From Bacteroidales bacterium (lineage in GTDB: Bacteria; Bacteroidota; Bacteroidia; Bacteroidales; UBA932): a stretch of DNA of 64,000 nt. This document shows, in pieces, positions 53,864 through 61,691 of the stretch. Where the stretch lies: the NCBI GenBank assembly GCA_017626555.1, contig JAGAIM010000062.1, forward strand, positions 1 through 64,000, read 5' to 3'. The notes beneath the pieces were generated by a model. The model made no database searches. It was not told the origin of the DNA and saw only the letters and a list, made by a program, of their open reading frames with translations. The translations under genes and the position numbers were made by a program. Each line of letters begins with the position of its first letter. The first letter of the stretch is position 1.

Positions 53864-54664
53864 ATGAAGAATTCCATACTCAGATATATTGCAGCAGCCA
53901 TAATCACAACGGCAACCTGCACCAGCATTTCTGCGCTTCCGTCAAGGCCAGAGCCAGCACGGCTTGTAAACGATCTTGCCGGGCTTTTTACATCGGAACA
54001 GACTGCCGGACTTGAAAATGTTCTGGTAGCATTTGACGATTCCACATCCAATCAGATTGCAGTCGTTACCCTGACCGATCTTGAAGGCTATACTCCTGCC
54101 GATATGGCTACACGGATAGGTATCGATTGGGGAGTCGGTTCTTCAGATTTCAACAATGGAATCGTAATCCTGGTCAAACCGAAAGATTCCACCCCCGGTC
54201 AGGTGTTCATTGCCATAGGATACGGACTCGAAGGTGCCATACCGGATGCATACGCAAAAAGGATCATAAACAATGAAATGATACCTTTTTTCAAGGAAAA
54301 CGATTATTTCGGAGGCGTTGATGCTGCCTGCAAGATATTGATGAAACTCGCATCCGGAGAGATTTCTGTTGAAAGAAGTGAGGATGAGGACGATATCGCT
54401 CTGATTTTCTTCATAATATTCATAAGCGCCATCTTACTGATCATCATTGTAATAGCCATTAAAAACGATAATGGCAAAGGACCTGGAAGCAGAGGTGGAA
54501 GAAATATTTTCGATGGCCCCGTCATCACTATAGGAAACGACTTCGGAGGATGGGGAGGCTCTTCACGCGGAGGATTCGGAGGAGGCTTCGGAGGTGGTTT
54601 CGGAGGTTTTGGAGGCTTCGGCGGTGGCTCATTCGGAGGAGGAGGTGCCGGCGGAAGTTGGTAG
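53864..54664 (+). CDS. Secreted TPM-domain protein with glycine-rich tail (YgcG-like)
   Basis: This 266-residue protein has a signal peptide (about 1-25), a TPM domain (about 28-165; VNDLAGLFTSEQ, DSTSNQIAVVTLTDLEGY, DFNNGIVILVKPK, GYGLEGAIPDAY), one transmembrane helix (about 185-205, FFIIFISAILLIIIVIAI) and a glycine/phenylalanine/serine-rich tail. This is the YgcG arrangement. The TPM domain should face the periplasm and the Gly-rich end the cytoplasm. Low-complexity tails ending with GGGAGGSW are common in this family. It closes the LemA-TPM-TPM operon and ends 6 bases from a convergent gene. Confidence 0.9.
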   Translation: MKNSILRYIAAAIITTATCTSISALPSRPEPARLVNDLAGLFTSEQTAGLENVLVAFDDSTSNQIAVVTLTDLEGYTPADMATRIGIDWGVGSSDFNNGIVILVKPKDSTPGQVFIAIGYGLEGAIPDAYAKRIINNEMIPFFKENDYFGGVDAACKILMKLASGEISVERSEDEDDIALIFFIIFISAILLIIIVIAIKNDNGKGPGSRGGRNIFDGPVITIGNDFGGWGGSSRGGFGGGFGGGFGGFGGFGGGSFGGGGAGGSW

Positions 54665-54670
54665 GAAATA

Positions 54671-55315
54671 TTATCTTAGATCTGTCACGATCCAGGATGA
54701 ATCAAACGACTGCCCCGGACGGAAATATGCCATATCCTTTCGGGGCGATCTTGTAATGGAACGTACAAGAACACGGACAATATCGATCTGCCCGTCCGAC
54801 ATCAGAAAAGAACCGTGATACAAGTCACCGTTCTTTTTTATTTGGATCTGACACTCATCTATACCGCATTCCACCTCTGGTACCAGCGTGAAGACTATAT
54901 CCTTGACTCCTATCTCACGCATATAGCCGCCCTCAGATACATCCGTCACCTTGAAATTATCTTTCAGTCCTAAAAAAAGGCTGGCTGGATTCCTGACAAA
55001 GTCGGTACCATTATCTGTCAAGGGTTCTATAATGACCTCTTTTGAATTATGATCCAGCATCCATATATCCTTGCCATCGCAATATACTTCCAGACCGTCT
55101 GACGAGAGCCGGTAAGCATTATCCTGAAAAGACACTACACCTTCACCTTCCATATCCGTTGAATACATCTCGAGAACATAACTGATATCCAGAGTCGTGA
55201 ATTTTGATGAGAAATCATCATACATACGCTCCAGCAATTCTGTATTCTGAGCCCCTGTAACAGACGAGACAAGCATCAGGATGCAAGGGAAAGCATATTT
55301 CAGGATATTCTTCAT
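54671..55315 (-). CDS. LolA-like outer-membrane lipoprotein carrier
   Basis: The 214-residue product has a signal peptide ending at VTGAQ and the half-barrel fold of LolA: LLERMYDDFSSKFTTLDISYVL, GVVSFQDNAYRLSSDGLEVYCDGKDIWM, and repeated strands after. LolA ferries lipoproteins across the periplasm; Bacteroidota carry divergent versions, so the exact role is uncertain. The ATG at 55315 was chosen as it starts the signal peptide; the frame is open upstream but overlaps ftsK. It begins 1 base after the ftsK stop and is part of the DUF4290-ftsK operon. Confidence 0.75.
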   Translation of the reverse strand: MKNILKYAFPCILMLVSSVTGAQNTELLERMYDDFSSKFTTLDISYVLEMYSTDMEGEGVVSFQDNAYRLSSDGLEVYCDGKDIWMLDHNSKEVIIEPLTDNGTDFVRNPASLFLGLKDNFKVTDVSEGGYMREIGVKDIVFTLVPEVECGIDECQIQIKKNGDLYHGSFLMSDGQIDIVRVLVRSITRSPRKDMAYFRPGQSFDSSWIVTDLR

Positions 55316-55316
55316 A

Positions 55317-57788
55317 CTAAATAAAATGTGAGAGAACTTCATCAAGTTCAGCGAGGTCAGCAACAAGCACCTGACGCGGTTTTGAGCCTTCCTGCGGTCC
55401 TACAATGCCCGCTCCCTCAAGTTGATCCATAACACGTCCTGCCCTTGCATAACCCATACCTAAACGACGCTGGAGGTCTGAAGTCGAACCTTTCTGAGTA
55501 GTGACTACCATACGAGCAGCATCAGCAAACATCGGATCGATATTCTGCATATCGATGCTGCCTCCACTGGTCTCACCGTCCTGCGATTCAGGCACAGGAA
55601 GATAATATGGAGTATTATAGCATTTCCTGTAGCCGGTCTGGGCACCGATGAAAGAAGTGATTCTGTTGATTTCAGTCATACTTACCAGTGCGCACTGCAC
55701 TCGTTCCATCTCCACTCCGGCATAATATAGCATATCTCCCCTACCTATGAGATTTTCCGCTCCGTTAGTATCGAGGATTGTAGCCGAATCCACTCTGGAA
55801 ACAACTCTGAAAGCGATTCTCGTCGGGAAGTTGGTCTTGATCAAGCCTGTAATCACGTTGACGGACGGACGCTGAGTCGCAATGATCACGTGGATACCGG
55901 CCGCCCTACCTTTCTGAGCAAGACGTACAATCGCCGCTTCTATGTTCTTCGCCGCCTTCCTTGCCTCAGGGCCTGCTCCGCCGGCCATTGTCAGATCGGC
56001 ATACTCATCGATCACTACAACAAGATATGGCAGATATTTATGTCCATCAGTAGGAAGCAGATATCTGTCCTTGTACTTTTCATTATAAAGTTTCAGATTG
56101 TTAACTCCGGCCAGGGCAAGAAGTTTATAGCGTTCATCCATCTCAATGCAAAGAGAATTGAGCACCAGTTCTGCCTGTCTGGCATCCTTCACGATGGCGT
56201 GCTCTCTTTCGTCCTCTTCACTCGCCGCCATCGGCATAACAGCAAGATAATGCTTGATCAGTTCGTTATATGCCGTAAACTCCACCATCTTAGGATCTAT
56301 GAAGACAAACTTCAGTTCCGATGGATGCTTGGCATAAAGAAGCGAAGATATTATCACATTCAGACCGACAGACTTTCCTTGCTGAGTCGCACCGGCCACA
56401 AGAAGATGTGGAGCGGATGCCAGGTCGAAAGTCTTGACCTTTCTCGTGATCGTATATCCTATCGCTATAGGAAGTTCATATTTGGTATTTCGGAACGAAT
56501 CATCATTCAGGGTCTTTTTCAGAGGCACTATCGAAGGCTCTCTGTTGGCGACTTCTATACCGACACAATCAGGAAGAACCACAACACGCACTCCTTTCGC
56601 ACCTAAAGACATTCCTATCTCCCTATGAAGATTCTCAATGGCCGAGACCTTCACTCCTGGGGCAGGCACGACCTTATATAAAGTCACAGTAGGGCCGACA
56701 ACAGCAGAGACCTGCATCACTTCGATCTTATAATTCATCAGAGTAGCCCTGATCCTGTTGTTGTTTATCTCGAGTTCCTCTTTTGAGACAGTATGCTGTC
56801 CATCAGCATAATCATCCAGAAGGTCTATGGACGGGAATTCATAGCGTTCAAGTTCTGCCCTGTTGTCGATACGTTCAAGTTCTTCTGTCACCATTTCCTC
56901 CGGATGATAATTACGGATTATTTCTATCCCGCCAGCCGAATTCTCACCTGCTTCATTTATTGTTTCATCCGCTGCCGGAGTATCCTCTACCACAGGTATG
57001 TCAACCGGCTCAAGAATCTGTTCCGGCTCATAAAAAGGGTCGTCTGTCAACACTTGTTCAATCATCTCATCATCCAGACCATCTGCCCCGGTCTGCTCCA
57101 TATCGGCAAATGCCTCATCTTCTGTAAGGATACCATCCTGCTCCACTTCTGGAGCATCTTCCTTTTCAGTCATCCCCGCCACAGCAAACCAATGAGCAAA
57201 ACGCCCGCTGACAAAAAGAAGCCAGGCTACGGCAAGTACTATTATGATAACCCCTGTAACAATGGCTCCTACCAGGTTCTCCAGCCACATAATCACTCCG
57301 TGACCGGCATCACCCCCGAGTCCTCCGCCGAAAAATGTATCCGAGGTAAAAAGTACAGATATGAAAGCCAGAAGCATAGATGCCAGAAATGCCCCGCTGA
57401 CCGTCACAAATGCAGTTTTAAGAAGGCCGATGCTTCTGTTCCAGAAGAAAAGTCTGTAGGCTGTAGCACCCATAAGGAAGATGAAGGCAAAACTTCCCAA
57501 TCCCAGGAAACGGCACACCAGAAAATGTCCCCAATGATAACCTATCTTACCCGCTGCATTGGCCACATCCACACCTTTATCCATCATATCCGGCCGGGAC
57601 ATCAGACTCTGGTCCGACTGCCAGGTAAATAGGTACGACACCGTTGCCACAAGCGTGAACACGGTGAAAAGACCGACAAAGATTCCTAAACCTTTAAGGA
57701 TCAGAGATTTCTTGTCCGGATCGATATCAGAAAAGAATGAGAAGCCTTTACGCTTCTCCTTCCTGTTTACTTTCTTGCTCTTAGCCAT
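55317..57788 (-). CDS. ftsK: FtsK/SpoIIIE-type DNA translocase
   Basis: The 823-residue protein has four N-terminal membrane helices (about 25-200), an acidic linker (about 205-310), and a motor domain with Walker A GATQQGKSV (near 466-474) and Walker B VVVIDEYADL near 595. The C-terminal gamma winged helix (about 755-815, SDLQRRLGMGYARAGRVMDQL) recognises polar DNA sequences. FtsK pumps chromosome ends through the closing septum and links division with dimer resolution. It lies between a DUF4290 gene (1-base gap) and a LolA-like gene. Confidence 0.96.
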   Translation of the reverse strand: MAKSKKVNRKEKRKGFSFFSDIDPDKKSLILKGLGIFVGLFTVFTLVATVSYLFTWQSDQSLMSRPDMMDKGVDVANAAGKIGYHWGHFLVCRFLGLGSFAFIFLMGATAYRLFFWNRSIGLLKTAFVTVSGAFLASMLLAFISVLFTSDTFFGGGLGGDAGHGVIMWLENLVGAIVTGVIIIVLAVAWLLFVSGRFAHWFAVAGMTEKEDAPEVEQDGILTEDEAFADMEQTGADGLDDEMIEQVLTDDPFYEPEQILEPVDIPVVEDTPAADETINEAGENSAGGIEIIRNYHPEEMVTEELERIDNRAELERYEFPSIDLLDDYADGQHTVSKEELEINNNRIRATLMNYKIEVMQVSAVVGPTVTLYKVVPAPGVKVSAIENLHREIGMSLGAKGVRVVVLPDCVGIEVANREPSIVPLKKTLNDDSFRNTKYELPIAIGYTITRKVKTFDLASAPHLLVAGATQQGKSVGLNVIISSLLYAKHPSELKFVFIDPKMVEFTAYNELIKHYLAVMPMAASEEDEREHAIVKDARQAELVLNSLCIEMDERYKLLALAGVNNLKLYNEKYKDRYLLPTDGHKYLPYLVVVIDEYADLTMAGGAGPEARKAAKNIEAAIVRLAQKGRAAGIHVIIATQRPSVNVITGLIKTNFPTRIAFRVVSRVDSATILDTNGAENLIGRGDMLYYAGVEMERVQCALVSMTEINRITSFIGAQTGYRKCYNTPYYLPVPESQDGETSGGSIDMQNIDPMFADAARMVVTTQKGSTSDLQRRLGMGYARAGRVMDQLEGAGIVGPQEGSKPRQVLVADLAELDEVLSHFI

Positions 57789-57789
57789 A

Positions 57790-58470
57790 TTATTTGTGCT
57801 GTTTGTTGCGCATCTTGTTATTTTTGTATCGCATATTCTGCATCTTGCCTTTTCCCTGATTATGGCCAGGTCGGCTGAATGTCGATCCGGAGTCCAGTCT
57901 GTTGAGTTGCAGTCCTTCCGGAACCTTTATCCTGTAATCGGAAAGTTTCTCGATGTCCTGGAAAATAGTTTCATCGGCCACTGTATCCTTGTTCCATATC
58001 AGATATTGCTGCCTCATATAGATGGCAAGTTGACGGATCATTTCAGTCTTGGATTCACCGTCCTCCTTCTCTGCAATCAGTTCAATGATGTTTTCAATGT
58101 TCCTCCCATAATGAGATGCTTTGATAGGCTTCGTATTAAGCGGAACAGGTTCCGGACGAGTGTTGAGACTGTCGGGTGCCGGCATAGGATATGGAGCATC
58201 TATGTCAAGATCGAATCCGGATATGATGTAAAGATGATCCCAGAGTTTGTGTTCGAAATCCTCTTCAAGATGGACAGCAGGATTGAGTATTTCCATAACC
58301 TTGATGATGGCTCTGGCCTGCTCATTACGTTTATTTCTATCCTCAATGGTCTTAAGGTAATTTACCATCTTCTGCACATTCCTGCCGTACTCCGGTATAT
58401 AAAGCCTGACTCTCTCAGTGTTATACAGTAACTTGCAGGTATCTATCTCCATATTCTCCATATCTGTCAT
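57790..58470 (-). CDS. DUF4290 family protein
   Basis: The 226-residue cytoplasmic protein shows the DUF4290 pattern LLYNTERVRLYIPEYGRNVQKMV near the start (split by charged residues), SHYGRNIENII in the middle and a basic, Gln/Asn/Lys-rich tail. The motif YGRN occurs twice (IPEYGRN and SHYGRN), hinting at an internal duplication of about 115 residues. The family is restricted to Bacteroidota and its role is unknown. It is the first gene of an operon with ftsK, from a well-matched promoter. Confidence 0.85.
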   Translation of the reverse strand: MTDMENMEIDTCKLLYNTERVRLYIPEYGRNVQKMVNYLKTIEDRNKRNEQARAIIKVMEILNPAVHLEEDFEHKLWDHLYIISGFDLDIDAPYPMPAPDSLNTRPEPVPLNTKPIKASHYGRNIENIIELIAEKEDGESKTEMIRQLAIYMRQQYLIWNKDTVADETIFQDIEKLSDYRIKVPEGLQLNRLDSGSTFSRPGHNQGKGKMQNMRYKNNKMRNKQHK

Positions 58471-58491
58471 CTTCTAATATTACTCAACTTG

Positions 58492-58527
58492 CAAATATAA
58501 GAAACTGTTTTGATTTATCACACCAAA
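58492..58527 (-). promoter_or_regulatory. Promoter of the DUF4290-ftsK-lolA-like operon
   Basis: Minus-strand TTTG (58527-58524) and TATATTTG (58499-58492) are 24 bases apart. The start codon at 58470 is 21 bases downstream of the -7 box. The -33 element lies just outside the addA stop. Confidence 0.6.
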
Positions 58528-58544
58528 TCCTCCAAAGATATTCC

Positions 58545-61500
58545 TCAGACAATCTGCATAACTTCATCTGTGTGGACATACCAAAGGAAGGCAGAAACCT
58601 CCCTGTAGCCCATCCGCTGCCAAATTCCCGCATATTTTCTCAGTTGGTGTTCGTATTTTCGATAATGTTCTCCAAACTTATAATCAATGACAGTCACTTT
58701 CCCAGACGATACCAACACCCTGTCGGGACGATACATTTCCCCATCTGTATCGATCAATGTGACTTCATTCATAACCCCTGACGGATCATCCTTAAACCAG
58801 CCACGTTCTACAGCCGACGCCAGTCTTTGCCGCAAAAGATCAAGTATCGAGATATATTCCTGTTCAGTGACATCACCCGCCTCCAGCGAAACACGGGCAG
58901 CATCCTCAAGGTCGCCTGCGACAGACATACGGGACAGTATTTCGTGAAGCACGACACCTCTGATCCTGTTTGATGCAGAGATTCCGGCATCTCCTTCATC
59001 AGAGAAGAAATCCACCGAATCCGCCGAATATTTGAGACGACCTCTCTCACGTACATCGGTACTTTCATCATCAGCAGATGTATTCAATGCTATCGACGGG
59101 TATTCTTTTCCTGATGTGAATTGGAAATCGCAGATTCCCGGATCGTTATTCATACGGAAACCACTGAATTCCACCAGTCTTCCGACATCGAAACGCACGG
59201 TCTCATCAGTCTCTGTGCGGGCAATGCCTTCTTCCGAAGATGTCGAGACATACCAATACAGGATATGCGAGAAGTCCTTGAACTCAGGAATCTGTCCCGA
59301 CTCGACCGCCTTGATGCATTTTGCCGGAGGAGTCTTGGCAATCAGATGCATACCTAGAGCCGGTCTGGTCATTGCCACATACAATGTATTGATGTTATCC
59401 ACCTGCTGGAGAAAATTCTCCTTTCTGTAATCTTCAGCAAAAAGCGTTTTGGCAGCGTTACTGTTCAATGCGACATCATACACCCCGTCTGCAACTCCAG
59501 CGAGTCCGGTACCTTCCAGATCCGGACTGCACCAATGACTGTCCGGCTTATATAGCAGAACGTTTTCGACGAACGGTATGATGACGTATGGGAAAGCCAG
59601 ACCTTTGGATTTATGAATCGTCATAATCCTGACACAGTCTCCCGAAGATGGCGAACTGATTGAAGGGTCAGCATCATTCCAAGCCTTCAGAAAGCCTCTG
59701 AGGGAGTTGCCATTGGCATTGACATAGTCCTGAAGATAATCCATAAAGGATTGTATATGAAGCACTTCACCTTTCCACTTCTCTTCCAGATCACTATCAA
59801 TCATACTTCTTAATATGCTTTCAGCCATATCGATCAGCGAATTGCAGGAACGCGGCACCTCGACATCAAGCGTCCTTGCAAGATAACTGTTCACGGTATC
59901 ATCAGGATTGTCAACCAACGACATAAGAGACGCAATACGCCTTACAGTTACCGAACTCTTCACCCTAAGGGAATCATCTGTTATGACCGCAATTCCATTT
60001 TCCATAAGACAAGCGGCAACCTTTTCACCACTGTCATTATTCCTTACCAGTACCGCTATATCCGAAAGGTGCGCTCCGGCTGCCTGAGCCTCACGTATGC
60101 TCTCAAGTACCTTCTGCAGTTCCTGTTCCTTCGGACAGAATGTAAGACTGACACTTCCGGGATCCTTGTCGGACTTGCTGACCTTCTGCGCTACATCGAA
60201 ATAGATTTCAGACATCGGCCCTGCGCTTTCATATCCGGACATCTGATCAAGCACAGCGGCAGCAGACCTGAAAAAGGAATTGTTGAAATCCACAATGCTG
60301 GAGAGACTTCGATAATTCGTATCCAGTACCTTCCCGACATATTCCGGAAATTCTGCTGGAACATTCTCTTGAAGCAGTTTCCAGTCCGATCCTCTCCAAC
60401 GGTATATGCTCTGCTTGACATCCCCGACAATCAGATTTTCTCCTCCCTTTGACTCACTTTCCTTAAGAAGAGGGCTGAAATTCTGCCACTGGACACGGGA
60501 TGTATCCTGAAATTCGTCCAGAAGATAATGATCATACCTCACACCTATCTTTTCATAGACAAAAGGTGCATCTGAACCATCAATGATACCCTTGAGAATA
60601 GTGTTGGAATCATCAAGACTCAACACATTCTTCTCCTTCATAAGATCGTTGTAGGTTCTGGCCAGTTCTTCTGCCACACCCAGACCATAGATCTGGCCGT
60701 CAAGAATGCAGGCAGTGTTGTAAACATCATATTCCTTTCCGAATAAAGCGACAAAATCCTCCAGAGGCGCTTCAAGGAAAGGTGATACTTTCGGAAGAAG
60801 TTCCTTTGCCTTGGCCTTAGGAAACCACTTGCTGCTGTCTGAGGCATATTTGATGAATCTGTCGGAAAGCATAGGGACACCATCACCATCGGACAATTCA
60901 GAATAGCCATACAACTCAGACATAAAATGATATGAACTGGCACCAGGATCCACACCGGCACCGACAATCACATCCAGAGCACCTGATGCGGCTGCTTTTA
61001 CCTGCTGGCGGAAAAGCGAAATCGTCTCACGGCATATCTTCCTGATCGCCATCAGTTTCTCTTTCGGGAACATTTCATCGCCATCCATTCCCGCAGCCTC
61101 CAATGCCTCCTGACGTTGAGGCGACTTGAGCCTTTCAGCCATCCCGAGAAGATTGGCATCCATACTGTACCGACCTCCTTGCTCGATCTGTTCCAGGACA
61201 TTATCCGTAAGCCAGGACAAAAGCCCTCCGTCTTCTTCAGTCAGTGAATCCAATATCCGGTCAACACTTTCCGAAACGAGAGATTGCTTGTCAAGTTCCA
61301 CCTGATATGATGCAAACTGACCGATCTCCCTTGAAAACGCTTTCAGAGTCTGCTGGAAGAAACGATCGATCGTGCTGACGGCAAATGCACTATAGTCGTG
61401 AAGTATATCGAACAGAACTTCCTCAGCCTTCTTCTGCATTTCTTCGAAAGATGCGAAAACAGAAGGGACAAAATGATCACGATATCCTGAAGATGCAGGA

Positions 61501-61691
61501 TCGGTTGCCATTATGTGCAGTTCCTTCAATATTCTTCCCTTCATTTCATCTGTGGCCTTATTGGTGAAGGTCACGGCAAGAATATGCCTGTAGGCATATC
61601 TGTCCCTGTTTTTCAACAGAAGACTTATATATTTCCTGGCAAGGTTATAGGTCTTACCCGAACCTGCCGACGCTTTCATTATCTCTATCAT
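58545..61691 (-). CDS. addA: AddA/RecB-type UvrD-family helicase-nuclease
   Basis: The 1048-residue protein is a superfamily 1A helicase with a C-terminal nuclease. It shows Walker A ASAGSGKTYNLA (about 7-18), the motif AVTFTNKATDEMK (about 39-51), motif II YLLDEFQDTSR, motif III VGDVKQSIYRWRGSD, and motifs V and VI (IHKSKGLAFP and YVAMTRP). Near the C-terminus, RGVVLHEIL and DRVLVSSGKVTVIDYKFG (near 1000) are a PD-(D/E)xK nuclease. With AddB it would process double-strand breaks for RecA. The start overlaps the addB stop in an ATGA, as expected for subunits made in equal amounts. Confidence 0.9.
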   Translation of the reverse strand: MIEIMKASAGSGKTYNLARKYISLLLKNRDRYAYRHILAVTFTNKATDEMKGRILKELHIMATDPASSGYRDHFVPSVFASFEEMQKKAEEVLFDILHDYSAFAVSTIDRFFQQTLKAFSREIGQFASYQVELDKQSLVSESVDRILDSLTEEDGGLLSWLTDNVLEQIEQGGRYSMDANLLGMAERLKSPQRQEALEAAGMDGDEMFPKEKLMAIRKICRETISLFRQQVKAAASGALDVIVGAGVDPGASSYHFMSELYGYSELSDGDGVPMLSDRFIKYASDSSKWFPKAKAKELLPKVSPFLEAPLEDFVALFGKEYDVYNTACILDGQIYGLGVAEELARTYNDLMKEKNVLSLDDSNTILKGIIDGSDAPFVYEKIGVRYDHYLLDEFQDTSRVQWQNFSPLLKESESKGGENLIVGDVKQSIYRWRGSDWKLLQENVPAEFPEYVGKVLDTNYRSLSSIVDFNNSFFRSAAAVLDQMSGYESAGPMSEIYFDVAQKVSKSDKDPGSVSLTFCPKEQELQKVLESIREAQAAGAHLSDIAVLVRNNDSGEKVAACLMENGIAVITDDSLRVKSSVTVRRIASLMSLVDNPDDTVNSYLARTLDVEVPRSCNSLIDMAESILRSMIDSDLEEKWKGEVLHIQSFMDYLQDYVNANGNSLRGFLKAWNDADPSISSPSSGDCVRIMTIHKSKGLAFPYVIIPFVENVLLYKPDSHWCSPDLEGTGLAGVADGVYDVALNSNAAKTLFAEDYRKENFLQQVDNINTLYVAMTRPALGMHLIAKTPPAKCIKAVESGQIPEFKDFSHILYWYVSTSSEEGIARTETDETVRFDVGRLVEFSGFRMNNDPGICDFQFTSGKEYPSIALNTSADDESTDVRERGRLKYSADSVDFFSDEGDAGISASNRIRGVVLHEILSRMSVAGDLEDAARVSLEAGDVTEQEYISILDLLRQRLASAVERGWFKDDPSGVMNEVTLIDTDGEMYRPDRVLVSSGKVTVIDYKFGEHYRKYEHQLRKYAGIWQRMGYREVSAFLWYVHTDEVMQIV

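Noticed and set aside
54540-54664. GGA/GGC-rich repeat as an independent DNA repeat or array
   Set aside because: It is in frame and encodes the Gly-rich tail typical of YgcG-type TPM proteins; spacing is irregular and unlike a CRISPR or satellite.
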